Shown here: in pieces, positions 22,648-26,048 of the stretch
Layout: the number at the start of each line of letters is the position of its first letter
How positions within the stretch are numbered: position 1 is the first letter of the stretch
NCBI GenBank assembly: GCA_964600965.1
Contig: CAZRLO010000033.1
Span: forward strand, 1 to 26,048
Source: UBA5972 sp964600965
GTDB taxonomy: Bacteria; Pseudomonadota; Alphaproteobacteria; Rhodobacterales; Rhodobacteraceae
Reading direction: 5' to 3'
Length of the DNA: 26,048 nt
Made by a program: the position numbers and the translations under genes
The notes under the pieces: generated by a model
The model's input: only the letters and a program-made list of their open reading frames with translations
Databases searched by the model: none
Told to the model about the DNA's origin: nothing

Positions 22648-23109
22648 ATGACCCGACTGATACCGATGCTTGCATTGCTCGGCCTCTTGGCTGCCTGCGG
22701 GGGCTTGCGCGAAAGCCGCCTCAATCCCCTGAACTGGTTCGGGGGCGACCGCGAGGAAAAGATTGTGACCGTCGAAACGGTCGTGGTGGCCGACCCCAGG
22801 CCATTGGTGGCCGAGATTGTCAGCCTTCGCGCCGACCGTGTGCCCGGCGGGGCCATCATCAACGTGGTCGGCCTGCCCGCAAGCCAGGGATTCTGGCATC
22901 CGGTGCTGGTGCCGCTGAAGGACGAGAAACCCGACAAGGGGGTCTTGGCTTACGAGTTTCGCCTGCTGCCCCCGCCCGGTGCCACGCCGACGGGCAACAA
23001 GCGGTCGCGCGAGGTCGTCGTCGGACATTTCGTTTCAACGCAAACGCTGAACGGGGTGAACCGCATTCAGGTGCGAGGCGCTAAAAATCGCCGTACCGTA
23101 AGGCGTTAG
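22648..23109 (+). CDS. Lipoprotein of unknown function
   Basis: A 153-aa protein with a lipoprotein signal peptide: MTRLIPMLALLGLLAAC, lipobox LAAC and lipidated C17. The next part, RESRLNPLNWFGG, is a pattern I associate with small Rhodobacteraceae lipoproteins. The mature part is one small beta-rich domain without recognised motif. GGAAGG lies about 8 bases before the ATG. It diverges from sufE and converges on rnd. Confidence 0.75.
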   Translation: MTRLIPMLALLGLLAACGGLRESRLNPLNWFGGDREEKIVTVETVVVADPRPLVAEIVSLRADRVPGGAIINVVGLPASQGFWHPVLVPLKDEKPDKGVLAYEFRLLPPPGATPTGNKRSREVVVGHFVSTQTLNGVNRIQVRGAKNRRTVRR

Positions 23110-23227
23110 AACGCATTCCTGAAGTCGATCCCGTGCGATTGGCCCCGCGCCGTCAATCGCCGGATTTCCCAGCCGCGAACTTCGCGTTTTCCCTGATTTC
23201 AATGATGCGGGCTTTGATTGCGCGATG

Positions 23228-24385
23228 CTAGAGTTCAACCAACCGCACCGACCGTCCGTTCGCCGATAGTGCGATCTTGCCCGCGCAGAGACGCAGCGCA
23301 TCGGCGCCGAACACCTCGTGCCGCCAACCTTTCAAAGCCGGGGTGTCGGTGTCGCCGCCGGCGATATCGTCCAGTTCCGCCGTCGTCGCGATCAGCTTTT
23401 GCGCCACGCCCGCGCTTTCTGCCTTGGCCTTCAAGAGCACGCGCAAGAGGTCGGCAAGCCCTTCATTTCCCACGGCTTTCTGGCGCAAAGGCGCGGCCTG
23501 TGGCAGATCGGCCGCCGGGCATGCGACGCCCTGGCGTACCGCGTGCAGAATGCCGTCGGCGATATCGCCGCGCCGTGCCTCGCGCAACAGCAACCGCGAC
23601 TTGCCCAGATCTTCGGCATTTTCCGGTTTGGCAGAGGCCAGCTCCAAAAGCGCCTCGTCCTTGAAAACCCGCGAGCGCGGGATGTCGCGCGACTGCGCGA
23701 ATTCCTCGCGAAACCGCGCCAGTTCGCGCACCACGCCCAGAAACCGTCCGGAATGCGTACGGGTCTTGACGCGGCGCCAGGCCTCGGCGGGTTCGACGAT
23801 ATAGGTGGCAGGATCGGTCAGGACCTCCATCTCTTCTTCGACCCATTTTGTCCGCCCGGATTGCGCGATTGCGTTTGCCAGATATTCGTAGATGCCCCGC
23901 AGATGCGTGACATCCGCCAACGCATACGCCTGCTGACGCGCGCTGAGGGGACGGCGGCTCCAATCGGTGAAGCGCGATGATTTGTCGACGGTTTCCCGCG
24001 CGATCTTGCGCACCAGTGTTTCATAGCCGACCTGTTCGCCGAAACCGCAGACCATCGCCGCGATCTGGGTGTCGAAAAACGGCCGGGGAAAAACATTGCC
24101 CTCGAAAAAGAAAATCTCGAGATCCTGCCGGGCGGCGTGAAACACCTTTACGACACGATGATCCTGAAACAATTCGTACAGCGGGTCGAGCTTCAGCCGG
24201 CCCGACAATACGTCAACCAGAACCGCATCTTCGGGCCCGTCGCCGGGAACCGCCATCTGGATCAGGCAAAGTTTGGAATAATAGGTCCGCTCGCGCAGAA
24301 ATTCGGTGTCTAGCGTGACGTAGTCGTGCCCGGAAGCCGCGTCACAGAAGGCGGCAAGCTCTTTGGTCGTGGTGAGGGTTTTCAT
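23228..24385 (-). CDS. rnd: Ribonuclease D
   Basis: A 3'-5' exoribonuclease that trims tRNA and other stable RNA precursors. The 385-aa protein has the DEDDy catalytic set: D26 and E28 (TLDTEFL), D88 (HAARQDLEIF), and Y154/D158 (YALADVTHL). An HRDC domain follows at about 215-300 (RELARFREEFAQSRDIPRSRVFKDEALLELA) and a second, divergent one after it. Length and order match RNase D. It starts at 24385 and runs towards the lipoprotein gene. Confidence 0.95.
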   Translation of the reverse strand: MKTLTTTKELAAFCDAASGHDYVTLDTEFLRERTYYSKLCLIQMAVPGDGPEDAVLVDVLSGRLKLDPLYELFQDHRVVKVFHAARQDLEIFFFEGNVFPRPFFDTQIAAMVCGFGEQVGYETLVRKIARETVDKSSRFTDWSRRPLSARQQAYALADVTHLRGIYEYLANAIAQSGRTKWVEEEMEVLTDPATYIVEPAEAWRRVKTRTHSGRFLGVVRELARFREEFAQSRDIPRSRVFKDEALLELASAKPENAEDLGKSRLLLREARRGDIADGILHAVRQGVACPAADLPQAAPLRQKAVGNEGLADLLRVLLKAKAESAGVAQKLIATTAELDDIAGGDTDTPALKGWRHEVFGADALRLCAGKIALSANGRSVRLVEL

Positions 24386-24653
24386 TAACTTCGGTATTCA
24401 ATCAAATGGTTACACGCCGCCCTGGCAACCCCGACCTTAGATCAGCCGCAGGGATTTGAAAAGGGTCGCCGCGCCATCATGCCCGGGCAATGCGGCAGGT
24501 TTCGGGCAAGGGCGGCCCAAATTCTGCCGATGTCCGATCATTTGGCGGCAATATGCGCCGGTTCGCCCGAAATCCGCCACGATTCCGCCCCTTTTGCGCC
24601 ATACTTGACCTTTATCTCGGGGGCGTGTGGGGCCTGTTCAGGGTTGGCAAAAT
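24386..24653. other. Gap upstream of rnd
   Basis: About 270 bases between the divergent rnd gene and the small membrane protein gene. No repeat, RNA or conserved protein was seen. A TTGACC at 24606 resembles a -35 box but lacks a matching -10. Confidence 0.4.
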
Positions 24654-24989
24654 ATGTCCTACACGATCTCCATCACGCGAAAAGGTTTGGTTTTTCAATC
24701 GGTTCCCGGTAACGGCACCATGTCGGATCACCCGGATGCGCTGTTTGTGCTGGATACCGAAGCGCTGGCCGGGATGCTGGACCGCAAGGCCGGTCACCAT
24801 GCGCCGACGCGCGGCGAAACCCGCGGCGCGGTGGCCGCCGGAACGGGCATGGTCTCGGACGGACGTTCGGCAAAGCCCGGCAGAGCGGTGATGCCACGCT
24901 CGGAGTCGCGGGTCGACTGGATGCAACGGCTGGTCGATCTGACGTTGGTCGTCAGCTTTTTCGTCTTCGCGGCGATATACTTCGCATAA
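24654..24989 (+). CDS. Small tail-anchored membrane protein, 111 aa
   Basis: The reading frame has one hydrophobic segment at its very end (LVDLTLVVSFFVFAAIYFA), so the product is probably held in the inner membrane with its N-terminus in the cytoplasm. The middle is low in hydrophobic residues (DRKAGHHAPTRGETRGAVAAG) and looks disordered. I chose the ATG at 24654; one at 24720 (MSDHPDALFVLDTEALAGML) is equally possible. Neither has a strong ribosome site. I do not recognise the family. Confidence 0.5.
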   Translation: MSYTISITRKGLVFQSVPGNGTMSDHPDALFVLDTEALAGMLDRKAGHHAPTRGETRGAVAAGTGMVSDGRSAKPGRAVMPRSESRVDWMQRLVDLTLVVSFFVFAAIYFA

Positions 24990-25254
24990 GCGCACTTGAA
25001 TGACGTTGGGGATTGCCGGAATCGCGGGATTCCCGGGGTCGTGATGGCGAGGTGCCGTGGAAATCAGCGGCGGCTGACTGAAATCGTGCTGCATACATCG
25101 TGACGATATGATCGATCGTCGCTCCTGCGAAAATTCCGCAAGACCCGGAAATTTGGGTCCGTTCCACCGATCGGTTTCCTTCAGCCTGGCAGCGGACGCG
25201 CGTTTATCTGGTGGATACGGATTGCGGGCGGCTGTCGGAAATCGTGCGCGGCAC

Positions 25255-25282
25255 TGAATCACTAAAATATTTTATTCACGCA
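25255..25282. promoter_or_regulatory. Diverged copy of the 28-bp palindrome
   Basis: Relative to 5958-5985 the right arm ATTTTATTCACGCA (25269-25282) differs at one base and the left arm (25255-25268) at three. The TAAAATATTTTA centre is intact. The right arm also contains TTATTCACG, which matches the DnaA-box consensus at 8 of 9 positions. Confidence 0.45.
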
Positions 25283-25420
25283 AGCAATTTCCGTGCAACC
25301 CTTTGCGATTTCACCAAAATATGGGCTTCAGTCGCAATCGGATGCGTCCGAATTTCTCAGGGATTACGCCACGGGAATTCGGCGTCAGACCGTCGTGGGT
25401 TTGCCCTTGAATGTGCGTTA

Positions 25421-25473
25421 ACCGGTCGGGGTCACTCGGCGACCAGCAACATTTCGCCGACAAGCCGACCGGT
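25421..25473 (-). terminator. Nested hairpin after the RTX gene, possible terminator
   Basis: Outer arms ACCGGTCGG (25421-25429) and CCGACCGGT (25465-25473) pair over 9 bp, and inner arms TCGGCGA (25436-25442) and TCGCCGA (25454-25460) over 7 bp. It begins about 8 bases past the RTX stop codon on the minus strand. There is no T run, so it may be an RNA 3' stabiliser or a rho-aided end. Confidence 0.5.
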
Positions 25474-25481
25474 CAAACGCT

Positions 25482-26048
25482 TCAGATCACCGTAAGATCA
25501 TCGGCAAGCGCCGCGATATTGGTGAAGTTCTGCAAGGTCAGGGTGTTGCCGGCGCCAAAATCGAACACCGTGTCGGCACCCGAAACGCTTGCCATGGCCA
25601 GGATCTGCGCGGTCGTCAGCACCCCACCGCCCCAAAGCGCGCTGTCGAGCTGGATGGTATCGATATTGTCGGTAAAATCCCCGATCACGTCGGCCCCGGC
25701 ATTGAACGCGAAGGTGTCGGCATTCGCGCCGCCCCAAAGCGTGTCATCCCCCGCGTCGCCGTTCAGAACGTCGCTGCCCGCCTGACCATAAAGCGTGTCC
25801 GCCCCGGTGCCGCCGTTCAGCGTATCCGCCCCGCCAAGCGCGAAAATCAGGTCGTTCCCGCCGCCGCCGCTCAGCACGTTTGCACCACTGCTGCCCACGA
25901 AAACGTCCCGGAAATTCGAGCCGGTCAGGTTCTCGACCGCCGTGATCGTGTCGCCCGTCGCAGCGCCAAAGTTGGCGCCGCCATCAAGCCGCGCGCCTGC
26001 GCCATATCCCGCCGTCGCGTACGAAACCGTGTCGATGCCCGCCTGGCC
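25482..26048 (-). CDS. RTX calcium-binding secreted protein, C-terminal part (partial)
   Basis: 188 residues are visible; the frame is open to the window edge, so the N-terminal part is outside. Glycine/aspartate nonapeptide repeats of the GGxGxDxLx type are seen in ANVLSGGGGNDLIF, GGADTLNGGTGADTLYG and GSDVLNGDAGDDTLWGGANADTF. They bind calcium and fold as a parallel beta-roll outside the cell. After them comes the usual C-terminal unit for type I secretion, FAFNAGADVIGDFTDNIDTIQLDS, ending in NTLTLQNFTNIAALADDLTVI. The upstream part (GYGAGARLDGGANFGAATGDTITAVENLTGS) is a common spacer between RTX blocks. The catalytic or adhesive role cannot be seen. No secretion ATPase gene is in the window. 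Confidence 0.88.
   Translation of the reverse strand, partial: GQAGIDTVSYATAGYGAGARLDGGANFGAATGDTITAVENLTGSNFRDVFVGSSGANVLSGGGGNDLIFALGGADTLNGGTGADTLYGQAGSDVLNGDAGDDTLWGGANADTFAFNAGADVIGDFTDNIDTIQLDSALWGGGVLTTAQILAMASVSGADTVFDFGAGNTLTLQNFTNIAALADDLTVI

Larger units (their letters stand above)
24990..25481. other. Intergenic region before the RTX gene end
   Basis: About 490 bases without a credible gene. It contains a weak hairpin at 25018-25033 (GGAATC/GATTCC), the diverged palindrome copy at 25255-25282, and a nested hairpin at 25421-25473. Confidence 0.5.

Noticed and set aside
25018..25033. Terminator after the small membrane protein gene (GGAATC/GATTCC)
   Set aside because: Only a 6-bp stem with no T run; kept as a remark in the intergenic entry only.

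Overview
The window looks like chromosomal DNA of a GC-rich alphaproteobacterium of the Rhodobacteraceae (Roseobacter/Paracoccus side). This is inferred from gene content: a Paracoccus-type F1-ATPase inhibitor zeta subunit, a purC-purS-purQ run, a eukaryote-like NADP isocitrate dehydrogenase, a DUF1638/corrinoid/betaine-homocysteine methyltransferase cluster, and small proteins of a style common in that family. No rRNA, tRNA, insertion sequence, integrase or CRISPR array was recognised.

Layout. Positions 1-480 hold the end of a probable cytochrome c gene and a 60-aa membrane protein. At 480-1089 there is a non-coding stretch with an octamer repeat array. lipA (minus) and aqpZ (plus) diverge near 2.1 kb, followed by an outer-membrane-like protein, a VIT1/CCC1 transporter, icd and an EmrE-like SMR pump. 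bioY (minus) faces back towards the pump. purB (plus) converges on, and overlaps, an MprF-like gene (minus). The zeta inhibitor gene (minus) diverges from purC-purS-purQ, and a DctB/DctD-type two-component pair follows. From 16.2 to 17.75 kb lies a mercury-transport module (merR, merT, merP, merF, GDCCVxC protein) without merA. About 1.1 kb of apparent non-coding DNA with a second, longer octamer array follows. From 18.9 to 22.5 kb a minus-strand set runs sufE, bmt, corrinoid protein, SAM methyltransferase, DUF1638. The window ends with a lipoprotein, rnd (minus), a small membrane protein, and the C-terminal part of an RTX calcium-binding protein (minus).

How the genes fit together. Most of the window is housekeeping: lipoylation, TCA cycle, purine synthesis, biotin uptake. 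Two modules are accessory. The mer set would bind and import Hg(II) but no reductase is present here. The sufE-bmt-corrinoid-methyltransferase-DUF1638 set looks like a one-carbon, methyl-transfer unit probably tied to methylated amines or betaines, but it lacks an MttB-type substrate methyltransferase and a corrinoid reductive activase.

The most unusual structure is a pair of degenerate 8-bp repeat arrays (660-819 and 18365-18652; consensus TNNACCRG). Both keep strict 8-bp phase, have the same orientation, and change from degenerate to homogeneous towards the same end. Other points of interest are a 28-bp perfect palindrome at 5958-5985 with a diverged copy at 25255-25282, a DctD-type regulator that has lost the GAFTGA sigma-54 loop, and a mer promoter that seems to produce a leaderless merT message.
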